NCBI RefSeq assembly: GCF_017104645.1
Contig: NZ_JAAGPF010000003.1
Coordinates: 1 to 64,000, forward strand
Direction of reading: 5' to 3'
DNA from: Burkholderia sp. Ac-20379
GTDB lineage: Bacteria > Pseudomonadota > Gammaproteobacteria > Burkholderiales > Burkholderiaceae
DNA length: 64,000 nucleotides
The notes below the pieces were generated by a model, which was given only the letters and a program-made list of their open reading frames with translations, did not search any database and was not told the origin of the DNA. How positions within the stretch are numbered: position 1 is the stretch's first letter; each line of letters starts with the position of its first letter. Position numbers and translations under genes: made by a program. Positions 27,990 through 35,508 of this stretch are shown here, one piece after another.

Positions 27990-28526
27990 ATGTTTATCCG
28001 TTTGAGTCGTTCGAGTGTGTCCGCCGCGACGTTGGCCGTGCTGCTGTCGGGGTGCGGTGCCTGGCAGGCCGTGTCCGACGCGTCGTCGAGCGCCTATCGT
28101 GCAACCTTCTTCAAGCAGGTCAAGGTGCTCGACGTCGATCTGTCCGCGCGCGGCGCGTTGAATCCCGACGACGCGGGGCGCCCGACCGCAGTCGCCGTGC
28201 GCGTGTATCAGTTGAAGGACCGCAAGCTGTTCGACGGCGCGTCCTACGAGGATCTGCTGAACAACGACCGGATCGTGCTGGCGCAGGATCTGCAAGCGAG
28301 CCTCGCGTCGGTGCTGAACCCGGGCGGAGCCGCCAGTCTGTCGCAGCCGATGCGGGCCGATACGAAATTCGTCGCGATCGTGGCGTTCTACCGCCACCCC
28401 GGTAACGACGACGGCTGGAAATTCGTGATCGAGAAGCGCAGGCTCGATGCGGACAAGCCGCTGAAGCTCGTGTTGGTCGATCAGATCGTGTTGGCCGGCG
28501 GCTTGGCCTCCGGGTCGCGGCGTTAG
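27990..28526 (+). CDS. tssJ: Type VI secretion outer-membrane lipoprotein TssJ
   Basis: A 178-residue lipoprotein: signal peptide ending LAVLLSGC (Cys22), then a VasD/TssJ domain (AVAVRVYQLKDRKLFDGASY, then LVLVDQIVLAGG). It anchors the TssJLM complex in the outer membrane. The ATG at 27990 has GGAG 8 bases upstream; an in-frame ATG at 27969 overlaps tssG and is less likely. It is the last gene of the right T6SS operon. Confidence 0.92.
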   Translation: MFIRLSRSSVSAATLAVLLSGCGAWQAVSDASSSAYRATFFKQVKVLDVDLSARGALNPDDAGRPTAVAVRVYQLKDRKLFDGASYEDLLNNDRIVLAQDLQASLASVLNPGGAASLSQPMRADTKFVAIVAFYRHPGNDDGWKFVIEKRRLDADKPLKLVLVDQIVLAGGLASGSRR

Positions 28527-28721
28527 CGATCGGCGATGGGGGCGTCGGTGTCGAGCGCCGGCGCGGGCTGTTGCTTTGCGCCGGCGATGGATGGCGAGAG
28601 CGCGGATGTTGCCCGAGCATGATGCAGATTGGCCGGCGCAGGTTCGGCTGCAGGACAGCCGACGGCGCTACGGAAGAGGGCGCGGAGCCGCGATGCGAAC
28701 AAAAATGCGGCCCGGAAAGCA

Positions 28722-28754
28722 CAAAGGGTTACAGCCGATAGCTGTAACCCTTTG
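28722..28754. terminator. 14-bp perfect hairpin downstream of tRNA-fMet and tssJ
   Basis: CAAAGGGTTACAGC and GCTGTAACCCTTTG form a 14-bp perfect inverted repeat with a 5-base loop, 6 bp from the tRNA 3' end. On the minus strand it is followed by GTGCTTTCC, a weak U-tract. It is most likely the 3' terminator or processing hairpin of the tRNA transcript. It could also end the convergent tssJ transcript. Confidence 0.55.
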
Positions 28755-28760
28755 AATATC

Positions 28761-28837
28761 TGGTTGCGGGGACAGGATTTGAACCTGTGACCTTCGGGTT
28801 ATGAGCCCGACGAGCTGCCAGACTGCTCCACCCCGCG
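28761..28837 (-). tRNA. Initiator tRNA-fMet (anticodon CAU)
   Basis: A 77-base cloverleaf on the minus strand including the encoded CCA. The acceptor is CGCGGGG/CCCCGCA, giving the unpaired C1-A72 that marks initiator tRNA. The anticodon stem-loop GGGCTCATAACCC has the three G:C pairs needed for P-site binding. The T-arm reads AGGTTCAAATCCT. These features distinguish it from elongator tRNA-Met. Confidence 0.96.
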
Positions 28838-28850
28838 TCTGAGAAAAGCA

Positions 28851-28879
28851 AGTATAGGGGTATTACGGATATGTGTCAA
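28851..28879 (-). promoter_or_regulatory. Consensus sigma-70 promoter for tRNA-fMet
   Basis: On the minus strand: TTGACA (28879-28874), exactly 17 bases, TATACT (28856-28851), 14 bp upstream of the tRNA 5' end. The -35 is a perfect consensus and the -10 is one base off, as expected for a strongly expressed stable RNA. The rest of the 222-bp gap up to xthA shows nothing else I can identify. Confidence 0.8.
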
Positions 28880-29059
28880 ACCTTTGAGCGAAAAAAATTT
28901 CATGGCGCCCGTGCGAACGGAACAAATCCTCTCCGCTGGTACACTCCCGTCGAGCCGGTCTGACCGCGCGGCGCGGGCCGTCCGCGCGACATCCGGCGCA
29001 CTCTTGCACCATCCCTCGAACGCCTCGCCGCCCCCGATTCACCACGGAACTCCGCATCG

Positions 29060-29836
29060 ATGAAGATCGCCACCTGGAACGTCAATTCCCTGAACGTGCG
29101 CAAGCAGCACGTGCTCGACTGGCTTGCATCGAGCCACGCCGATGTGCTTTGCCTGCAGGAGCTGAAGCTTCCCGACGAAAAATTCCCGAAGGCCGACATC
29201 GAGGCGGCCGGCTATCGCAGTTGGTTCACCGGCCAGAAGACCTACAACGGCGTCGCGATCCTGGTGCGCGACAGCCTGAGCGTCGACGACACCGACGTCG
29301 TCAAGAACATCCCCGGCTTCGAGGACGCGCAGCAGCGCGTGATCGCGGTCACGGTGGATGGCGTGCGGATCATTTCGGCCTATTTTCCGAACGGCCAGGC
29401 GCCCGATTCGGAGAAATTCACGTACAAGCTGCAATGGCTCGACGCGCTGCAGGCGTGGCTCAAGGACGAAATGGCGCGCTATCCGAAGCTCGCGCTGCTC
29501 GGCGACTACAACATCGCCCCCGAGGATCGCGACGTGCACGATCCGGCCAAGTGGGAAGGGCAGAACCTGGTGTCGCCGCAGGAGCGCGCGCACTTCGCGG
29601 CGCTGCTGGAGATGGGCTTCGTCGATGCGTTCCGCCGCTTCGAGCAGCCCGAAAAAACCTTCACCTGGTGGGATTACCGGATGATGGGCTTCCGCCGCAA
29701 CGCCGGCCTGCGCATCGACCACATCCTGCTGTCGCCGGCGCTGGCCGCCACGCTGACGGCCTGCGAAGTCGACCGCGAGCCGCGCAAGTGGGAACAGCCG
29801 TCCGATCACACGCCGGTGATCGCGACGCTGGGCTGA
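29060..29836 (+). CDS. xthA: Exodeoxyribonuclease III
   Basis: A 258-residue exonuclease III/AP endonuclease of the EEP family: MKIATWNVNSLNVRKQHVLD, catalytic Glu in CLQELKLPD, the GDYNIAPEDRD metal/catalytic motif, RIDHIL, and the C-terminal SDHTPV with the catalytic His. It removes damaged 3' termini and cleaves at abasic sites during base-excision repair. It stands alone. Confidence 0.95.
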   Translation: MKIATWNVNSLNVRKQHVLDWLASSHADVLCLQELKLPDEKFPKADIEAAGYRSWFTGQKTYNGVAILVRDSLSVDDTDVVKNIPGFEDAQQRVIAVTVDGVRIISAYFPNGQAPDSEKFTYKLQWLDALQAWLKDEMARYPKLALLGDYNIAPEDRDVHDPAKWEGQNLVSPQERAHFAALLEMGFVDAFRRFEQPEKTFTWWDYRMMGFRRNAGLRIDHILLSPALAATLTACEVDREPRKWEQPSDHTPVIATLG

Positions 29837-29935
29837 AACGACGCACGCGGCCCGTCGCGTTCCAGAACGATTGATCTAAAATGCCGGTTGCGGTGCGCAA
29901 CGGCCCCGCATCACGACACGGAGAAGCAAGCAGCG

Positions 29936-30559
29936 ATGGCCCGCCCACGCGAATTCGACGAAGACGCCGCGCTGGACGCCGCCATCGCGCAGTTCTGGAC
30001 GCATGGCTATGCGTCCACCTCGGTGCGCGACCTGGCCGCCACGATGGGCATGACCGGCGCGAGCGTCTACAACGCGTTCGGCGACAAGCGCGCGCTCTAC
30101 ATGCGGGCGTTCGAGCGCTATGTCGAAGGCGGTTTCCGCGACCGCGTGCGCCGCTTCGAGCATCGTTTGCCGCCGCGCGACGCGATCGTCGCATTCTTCA
30201 ACGAGATCATCCGCCTCACCGTCAACGATACGAAGCGCAAGGGCTGCCTGATCGTCAACGCCGCCGTGGAGCTGGCGCCGCACGACGCCGATCTTCAGCC
30301 GGTGCTCGAATCGATCCTCGAGGATGTCGAGGCGTTTTTCCTGCGCTGCGTCAGGGCGGGGCAGGCGGACGGCTCGATTCCGGCCGCGCTGTCCGCGCGC
30401 GACGTGTCGCGGATGCTGTTCACGATGCTGATGGGGCTGCGCGTGCTGGCGCGGGTGCGGCCGCAGCGCGATCTGCTGGAAGATGCGGTGCGGCCGATGT
30501 TGACCATGATCGGCGCGTCGCTGGCCGACACGGCGGTGGACGCGCGTCGCGCGGCCTGA
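29936..30559 (+). CDS. TetR/AcrR family transcriptional regulator
   Basis: A 207-residue TetR-family protein with the N-terminal HTH MARPREFDEDAALDAAIAQF, then TSVRDLAATMGMTGASVYNAFGDK. The C-terminal ligand/dimer domain resembles the YxaF/TetR_C group (GCLIVNAAVELAPHD). The target is unknown; the convergent and upstream neighbours give no hint. The ATG at 29936 is chosen over an upstream in-frame ATG at 29888 because family proteins start there. Confidence 0.88.
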   Translation: MARPREFDEDAALDAAIAQFWTHGYASTSVRDLAATMGMTGASVYNAFGDKRALYMRAFERYVEGGFRDRVRRFEHRLPPRDAIVAFFNEIIRLTVNDTKRKGCLIVNAAVELAPHDADLQPVLESILEDVEAFFLRCVRAGQADGSIPAALSARDVSRMLFTMLMGLRVLARVRPQRDLLEDAVRPMLTMIGASLADTAVDARRAA

Positions 30560-30596
30560 GCCAAGCGCAAGCCCGGGATCGGCAAGCTCGCGGGCG

Positions 30597-31241
30597 TTAC
30601 CAGCGCAGCAGTCGAGGCCCGGCCAGCGCGCCGATCGCCGCCGGCAACACCAACCCCGCCACGTACCACACCCCCCAGAACGCCGGGCTCATCTCCGGGC
30701 AATGCAGGCAGTAGGCGATGGTTGCGATCGCGCTGGCCAGCAGCCCCGATACGGCGCCGGCCAGCCTCGGCCGCGTGGCGGCGAGCCCGCGCATGGCCCA
30801 GAACACGGCGACGAAGCTCGGCACCGACAGCAGCAGGATATTGAACGGGCAACTGCGCCAGGACTGGCCGAGCAGCATCGGCAGCCGCGCGTCGGGGGCG
30901 GCGGCGATCAGCAACGCGGCGGCGCCGATCCATACCGCCAGGAACGGCGCGACCAGCCACCACCAGCGGTAACCGCCGCGCAGCCCCGGCCGCCCGAGCC
31001 GCTGCACGAGCGCAAAGGCCGCCACGGCGATCGCGAGCGGGAACGCGAGCTTGATCCAGAACAGCGGGGCATGCGTGGCAAGCGCCAGATCGGGCCGCCA
31101 GCCGAACACGAACCAGGTCAGCAGCAGCGAACCGACGAAGCCGAGCGGCAGCATGACGCTGAAATGGCGCGGCACCGGGCCGCGGTTGGCGGGCACGAGG
31201 CCCGTGGCGATCAGTTCGATCAGGTCGTCGGTATCGATCAT
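30597..31241 (-). CDS. nrsF: NrsF-type (DUF1109) anti-sigma-F factor
   Basis: A 214-residue membrane protein with six likely helices and conserved cysteines near the C-terminal side (SCPFN and [12 protein letters not shown]), the signature of the DUF1109/NrsF family. These proteins hold the ECF sigma factor SigF at the inner membrane and release it on redox or metal stress. The ATG overlaps the sigma-factor stop (ATGA), the usual sigma/anti-sigma arrangement. Confidence 0.87.
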   Translation of the reverse strand: MIDTDDLIELIATGLVPANRGPVPRHFSVMLPLGFVGSLLLTWFVFGWRPDLALATHAPLFWIKLAFPLAIAVAAFALVQRLGRPGLRGGYRWWWLVAPFLAVWIGAAALLIAAAPDARLPMLLGQSWRSCPFNILLLSVPSFVAVFWAMRGLAATRPRLAGAVSGLLASAIATIAYCLHCPEMSPAFWGVWYVAGLVLPAAIGALAGPRLLRW

Positions 31242-31786
31242 CGCTCGCCCCGGATTCTGGCGGCCAGCGCCTTCAGGCCGCGATGCACGCCCACCTTGAC
31301 CGCCGATTCCGACAAGCCGGTGATCGCCGCTGTTTCGGTGACCGACAGCCCCTGCAGCTTCACGTGCAGGATCGGCAGCCGCTGCTTGTCGGGCAGATGC
31401 TCGAGCAACTTGCCGATATCGTGGCGCGCCTGCGCCGGTTCGTCGTCGGGCGCGGCGAACATCGCCTCGTGATCGTCGTCGAACGGCACGTTGAGCGATT
31501 CGCGGCGAAACCGCGAGCGGAAGAAATCCATCAGCTTGTAGCGGGCGATCGCATGAACCCAGGCGGTCAGCGGCTCGTCGCTGCGGTAGGTGTGGCGGGC
31601 GTGATGAACGGCGAGCAGGATTTCCTGAACCAGATCCTCGACGTCGTCGTGCATCTGCGGAATGCGTTTGCGCAGGTAGCCGCGCAGATGCCGCGTCAAT
31701 TCCTGCAGAAAGCCGCGGTAGTCGTTGGCGTTGCCGTCGAGGCCGCTGACGAACAGCGCTTTCAGGCGGTCTTCCGCTGCGTACAA
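31238..31786 (-). CDS. sigF: ECF sigma factor, SigF-like
   Basis: A sigma-70 family ECF factor: region 2 ([20 protein letters not shown] ending in a [15 protein letters not shown] stretch) and region 4 ([22 protein letters not shown], then [15 protein letters not shown]). The start is uncertain. The frame is open from an ATG at 31831, but family proteins start near the [10 protein letters not shown] stretch. A TTG at 31786 with AGGAT upstream fits and is given here. It likely drives the two GTAACC-N16-CGAA promoters at 32095 and 34157. Confidence 0.87.
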   Translation of the reverse strand: MYAAEDRLKALFVSGLDGNANDYRGFLQELTRHLRGYLRKRIPQMHDDVEDLVQEILLAVHHARHTYRSDEPLTAWVHAIARYKLMDFFRSRFRRESLNVPFDDDHEAMFAAPDDEPAQARHDIGKLLEHLPDKQRLPILHVKLQGLSVTETAAITGLSESAVKVGVHRGLKALAARIRGER

Positions 31787-32094
31787 GGGTGATCCTGTGA
31801 TGACGGGGCGGCAGATGCGGGCGGGGCGCATCGCCGGACTGGCATCGACCTTGGGCGGCGCGGATCGCGCGCCTGGGTGCGACGGCTAGGGTTCTAGAGC
31901 AAGTGTTTTAGAATAGCCGAACGGTGTGTCCCCCGCAAGCACCGGGCCTGGCCGCATCGCCCGGCCGTTGCAGGCTTCGCATCCTTGCCTGGCGCGACTT
32001 TTCCCGATTTTCTCCTCTCCCGGGGCGGCCTGTCTGGCTCGTCCTTCCGGTCTGCCCGGTTTTCCCGTTCCTCAAAAAATATTTTTGCCCCGCT

Positions 32095-32120
32095 GTAACC
32101 GGCGCGCTCGCGCCGCCGAA
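32095..32120 (+). promoter_or_regulatory. Probable sigma-F promoter of the cytochrome b561 / oxidoreductase genes
   Basis: GTAACC (32095-32100), 16 bases, CGAA (32117-32120), continuing TTG. This matches the GTAACC-N16-CGAA pattern I recall for Caulobacter sigma-F. A near-identical site is at 34157. An A/T tract (AAAAAATATTTTTG) precedes it. The remaining gap 31787-32207 shows no gene. Confidence 0.75.
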
Positions 32121-32207
32121 TTGCATGTCGTAACGGGTCGCATTGCTCGGCGAGCAAGCGGCCCACGGTGAAACCTGGCGCATCGAACGATGCCGTGCGA
32201 GCCCGAC

Positions 32208-32867
32208 ATGACCCTGCTTTCGACCCGCTCCGAAGCCCCGGCCCGATCCGGCCGGGCCGCGCCCGCCGGCGCGCCGCGCGTCCGGCCGTCGCATCCGGTC
32301 TGGCTGCGCGTCACGCATTGGCTCAACGCGCTGGCCGCGGTGCTGATGATGCTGTCGGGCTGGCGCATCTATGACGCCTCGCCGGTGTTCCCGTCGATCG
32401 TGATTCCGTCGTCGTGGACGATCGGCGGCTGGCTCGGCGGCGCGCTGCAATGGCATTTCGCCGCGATGTGGCTGTTGATGTTCAACGGCCTGACGTACCT
32501 TGCGCTGAGCGTGGCGACCGGCCGTTTCTCGGCGCGTTTCCTGCCGCTGTCGCCGCGCGCGGTGCTGCGCGATCTGGCGGCGGCGCTGCGCGGCAAGCTC
32601 AAGCACGACGATCCGTCGCATTACAACGCGGTGCAGAAGTTCGCTTACGTGGGCGTGATCGTCGATCTGATCGTGCTGGTGCTGTCGGGGCTGGCGATCT
32701 GGAAATCGGTGCAGTTCCCGCTGCTGCGCGATCTGTTCGGCGGCTACGACACGGCGCGCATCGTGCACTTCTGCGCGATGGCGGCGATGGCCGCGTTCGT
32801 GATCGTTCACGTGGCGATGGTGGCGCTGGTGCCGCGTTCGCTGCTGACCATGCTGCGCGGCCGTTGA
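32208..32867 (+). CDS. Cytochrome b561-type membrane haem protein
   Basis: A ~219-residue integral membrane protein with four helices and histidines suited to haem ligation (WLRVTHWLNALAAVLMMLSG, LQWHFAAMWL, IVHFCAMAAM, IVHVAMVAL). It belongs to the cytochrome b/b6 (Ni/Fe-hydrogenase b-type, YedZ-like in role) group. It probably passes electrons between the quinone pool and the molybdopterin oxidoreductase encoded 34 bp downstream. No clear ribosome-binding site precedes either the ATG at 32208 or the one at 32190, so the start is uncertain. Confidence 0.86.
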   Translation: MTLLSTRSEAPARSGRAAPAGAPRVRPSHPVWLRVTHWLNALAAVLMMLSGWRIYDASPVFPSIVIPSSWTIGGWLGGALQWHFAAMWLLMFNGLTYLALSVATGRFSARFLPLSPRAVLRDLAAALRGKLKHDDPSHYNAVQKFAYVGVIVDLIVLVLSGLAIWKSVQFPLLRDLFGGYDTARIVHFCAMAAMAAFVIVHVAMVALVPRSLLTMLRGR

Positions 32868-32901
32868 GCCGGCGCGCCCCAAGCGATATCAGGATTTCGA
32901 C

Positions 32902-33681
32902 ATGAAACAGAACGACCGCTCCGCAAACCCCGGCATCGACCGCGAAAGCGTGCTCGCCGATGCGCGGCGCGAACTCGCGATGCCGTCGCGGCGCCTGTTC
33001 GGCAAGCGCATGCTGACGCTCGGCGGTTTGTCGATGCTGACCGGCTGCACGCTCGGCGACGACGCCTCGGTGGACGGGTTCCTGTCGGCCGTGTCGCGGC
33101 TCAACGATCGCGTGCAGGCCGCGTTGTTCGATCCGCGTGCGCTGGCGCCCACGTATACGGAGGCGCAGATCACGCGGCCATTTCCGTTCAACGCGTTCTA
33201 CGGCATCGACGACGTGCCCGAGGTGGACGGCGGCAATTTCCGCCTGAAGGTGAGCGGGATGGTGACGGGGCAACGCGCGTGGACGCTGCCGGAACTGTAC
33301 GCGCTACCGCACGCCGAGCAGATCACGCGGCATATCTGCGTGGAAGGCTGGAGCGCGATCGGGCGCTGGGGCGGCACGCCGTTCGCCGCGTTCCTGCGCC
33401 GCATCGGCGCGGATACAAGCGCGAAATACGTGGGCTTCCGCTGCGCGGACGATTACTACGAAAGCATCGACATGGCCACGGCGCTGCATCCGCAGACGCT
33501 GCTCGCCTTCGATTACGACGGTCAACGGTTGCCGGCGAAATACGGCTATCCGATGAAATTGAGGATTCCGACGAAATTGGGCTACAAGAACCCGAAGCAC
33601 ATCGTCGAGATCTTCGTCACGAACGTGTACCCGGGCGGCTATTGGGTCGATCAGGGCTACAACTGGTTCGGCGGGGCCTGA
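32902..33681 (+). CDS. Tat-exported molybdopterin-dependent oxidoreductase (sulfite-oxidase fold, MsrP-like)
   Basis: A 259-residue sulfite-oxidase-family protein. A twin-arginine signal (SRRLFGK, Arg30-Arg31) leads into a hydrophobic stretch ending LTGC, a lipobox at Cys49, so it may be a Tat-exported lipoprotein. Cys146 in HICVEGWSAIGRWGG is the likely Mo ligand, and the PTKLGYKNPKHI segment is typical. It pairs with the b-type cytochrome just upstream, much like MsrP-MsrQ. The substrate is unknown; oxidised methionine or another S/N-oxide is a guess. Confidence 0.87.
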   Translation: MKQNDRSANPGIDRESVLADARRELAMPSRRLFGKRMLTLGGLSMLTGCTLGDDASVDGFLSAVSRLNDRVQAALFDPRALAPTYTEAQITRPFPFNAFYGIDDVPEVDGGNFRLKVSGMVTGQRAWTLPELYALPHAEQITRHICVEGWSAIGRWGGTPFAAFLRRIGADTSAKYVGFRCADDYYESIDMATALHPQTLLAFDYDGQRLPAKYGYPMKLRIPTKLGYKNPKHIVEIFVTNVYPGGYWVDQGYNWFGGA

Positions 33682-33757
33682 CGGGCTGCGCGCGAACGAT
33701 TCACTAACAGGTCCGCATCGAAAGGACCGAATTTTTTTACCCGGCAAGGAGCAAATC

Positions 33758-34045
33758 ATGAAGAAACTGGCAATGGCAATCGTGGCGGCAACGCTGAGCA
33801 TCGGTGCAACGGCTTCGTTCGCGCAAGCAAGCGGCGCGATGTCGAACGACGCGATGTCGCACGACGCAATGGGCAAAGGCGCGATGAAGCACGACGCGAT
33901 GGGCAAGGGTGCGATGAAGCACGATGCGATGGGCAAGGGCGCGATGAAGCACGACGCCATGGGCAAGGACGGCATGAGCAAGGACGCGATGGGCAAGGAC
34001 GCGATGGGCAAGGACGCGATGGGCAAGGACGCGATGTCGAAGTAA
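33758..34045 (+). CDS. Secreted pentapeptide MXKDX repeat protein
   Basis: A 95-residue periplasmic protein: signal peptide MKKLAMAIVAATLSIGATAS-FA, then 13 full pentapeptides of the form M-x-K/H-D/G-A and a final MSK. It belongs to the MXKDX repeat family found in Burkholderia and relatives. Its Met/His/Asp content suggests metal binding, possibly copper (inference). GGCAAGGAGCAAATC gives a strong ribosome-binding site. It sits between two likely sigma-F target genes. Confidence 0.88.
   Translation: MKKLAMAIVAATLSIGATASFAQASGAMSNDAMSHDAMGKGAMKHDAMGKGAMKHDAMGKGAMKHDAMGKDGMSKDAMGKDAMGKDAMGKDAMSK
33839..34042 (+). repeat. 15-bp tandem repeat array in the MXKDX gene
   Basis: Fourteen in-frame 15-bp units (the last incomplete), alternating in the first half as 30-bp pairs (ATGAAGCACGACGCG + ATGGGCAAGGGCGCG) and ending in three identical ATGGGCAAGGACGCG copies. 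The perfect copies at the 3' end suggest recent slippage; copy number probably varies between strains. Confidence 0.9.
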
Positions 34046-34065
34046 GTCCTGGCCGTTCGCACGGC

Positions 34066-34115
34066 ACGACGAAGCCCGCGGCGCTGCAAGGCACGCGGGC
34101 TTCGTCGTTTTCGTT
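34066..34115 (+). terminator. Intrinsic terminator after the MXKDX gene
   Basis: ACGACGAAGCCCGCG (34066-34080) pairs perfectly over 15 bp with CGCGGGCTTCGTCGT (34094-34108), followed by TTTTCGTTT. It ends the upstream transcript before the next sigma-F promoter. Confidence 0.85.
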
Positions 34116-34156
34116 TCCCGCCGGGCGCGACGGCAGAAAAAATTTTTCGATTCGTT

Positions 34157-34182
34157 GTAACCGCAACCTTCAGTCAACCGAA
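34157..34182 (+). promoter_or_regulatory. Probable sigma-F promoter of the beta-propeller lipoprotein gene
   Basis: GTAACC (34157-34162), 16 bases, CGAA (34179-34182), continuing TTG: the same sequence and spacing as at 32095. It is also preceded by an A/T tract (AAAAAATTTTTCG). The ATG lies 75 bp downstream of the -10 element. Confidence 0.75.
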
Positions 34183-34257
34183 TTGAAGGGCGCGCGATCG
34201 AGATGAACAAGCAATAGACGATCGCTAACCCGACTACTGACGACCAAGGTGAAACGG

Positions 34258-35493
34258 ATGAAGCTCAAACTGATCACGGCCCTGACCACGACGGCCATTC
34301 TTGCAGCGTGCGGCGGCAGCGACGACGCCCCCACGCCGCCGGCCGCGGCCTCCGCACCGGCGCCGGCGTCCACGCCCGCGCCCGCGCCCGCACCGCAGAA
34401 GACCGCGCAACTGTTCGCGCAAACCAACGACACGCAGAACGCGGTGCTGCATTTCGTGCGCAACGCCGATGGCACGCTGACGGCCCAGCCCACGCTGGCC
34501 ACGGGCGGCAAGGGCACCAATGGCGTCAACTACTTCATGGGCAATATCGTCGCGCCCGATGCGCTGACGAGCAACAACAGCGTCCTGGTGTCGCCGGACG
34601 GCACGCGCCTGTTCGTCGCCAATGCCGGCGACAACACCGTCAGCGTGTTCGCGATTTCGGGCAGCGACCTGAGCCTGCTGGCCGTGTCGCCGACGGGCGG
34701 CGTGCGCCCGACGTCGCTCGCGTTCGCGAACGGCGTGCTCTACGTCACGCATCAGCAGGGCACGCAGGAACTGGGCGCGTATCGCGTGGGCACGGACGGC
34801 AAGCTCACGTCGATCGGCCAGTACGCGGTGGTGGTGCAGGACGCGCTGCCGACGCAGGTGTCGGTCAGCCCCGACGGCAAGTACGTGATCGTCAACGGCT
34901 TCCTGCGCACGGTCACGCCGACCGCGCCGCTGAACATGCTGCTGGCGTTCCCGGTGCAGGGCGACGGCACGCTCGGCACGCCGGTCGACAGCAGCTCGAT
35001 CGGCGTCGGCCCGTTCGGCGCGCGCTTCGGCTCGGGCGCGCTGGCGTCGAGCTATTTCGTGACCGACGCGGCGGGCGGCACGGTCGAATCGTTCGGCTTC
35101 TCGTCGGCGACGGGCGCATTCACGTCTACCGGTTCGCCGATCACGGTGACCGGCCAGGCCGCGCCGTGCTGGATCGCGGTGACGCCGGACAACCGCTTTG
35201 CCTACATCGGCAACGGCAGCGGCGCGATCTCGCTGTTCTCGATCGACAGCGCCGGCAAGATGACGCTGGTGAACGCGTCGGCCGCCACCGAAACGCCGGT
35301 CGCGGGGCAATCGTCGGCGTTCGCGAACGATTCGTGGGTCAGCCCGGACGGCAAGTTCCTCTATCAGGACTACGCGGGCGACGACAAGATCGTCGCGTAT
35401 TCGATCGGCGCGAACGGCGCGCTGACCAAGCTCGGCGAACAGCCCGCCAATACCCTGTCGAAGATCAGCCTGCAGGGCCTGACGGGGATCTGA
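34258..35493 (+). CDS. Beta-propeller (YncE/lactonase-like) lipoprotein
   Basis: A 411-residue lipoprotein: signal peptide MKLKLITALTTTAILAAC (Cys18), a Pro/Ala linker, then repeated blades such as VLVSPDGTRLFVANAGDNTV, QVSVSPDGKYVIVNG and IAVTPDNRFAYIGNGSG. This is the seven-bladed YncE/6-phosphogluconolactonase-like fold. It is probably a periplasmic structural or binding protein, and its ligand is unknown. The ATG at 34258 has AAGGTG upstream. It follows a sigma-F-type promoter. Confidence 0.85.
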   Translation: MKLKLITALTTTAILAACGGSDDAPTPPAAASAPAPASTPAPAPAPQKTAQLFAQTNDTQNAVLHFVRNADGTLTAQPTLATGGKGTNGVNYFMGNIVAPDALTSNNSVLVSPDGTRLFVANAGDNTVSVFAISGSDLSLLAVSPTGGVRPTSLAFANGVLYVTHQQGTQELGAYRVGTDGKLTSIGQYAVVVQDALPTQVSVSPDGKYVIVNGFLRTVTPTAPLNMLLAFPVQGDGTLGTPVDSSSIGVGPFGARFGSGALASSYFVTDAAGGTVESFGFSSATGAFTSTGSPITVTGQAAPCWIAVTPDNRFAYIGNGSGAISLFSIDSAGKMTLVNASAATETPVAGQSSAFANDSWVSPDGKFLYQDYAGDDKIVAYSIGANGALTKLGEQPANTLSKISLQGLTGI

Positions 35494-35508
35494 CGCGGGC
35501 CGCGGCGC

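Noticed and set aside
28120-28722. 200-codon minus-strand frame over tssJ and the downstream gap
   Set aside because: Arg/Ser/Pro-rich shadow of tssJ with no supporting features.
33710-33735. Third sigma-F promoter upstream of the MXKDX gene
   Set aside because: CCGAATT is present but the -35-like CTAACA matches poorly and is 18 rather than 16 bases away; too weak to call.
33839-34042. Array considered as a CRISPR
   Set aside because: Units are 15 bp, in frame and without spacers; it encodes protein repeats.
33304-34210. Minus-strand open frames opposite the MXKDX gene with repeated peptides
   Set aside because: The repeats are only the reverse reading of the MXKDX tandem array; no ribosome-binding site or signal peptide logic.
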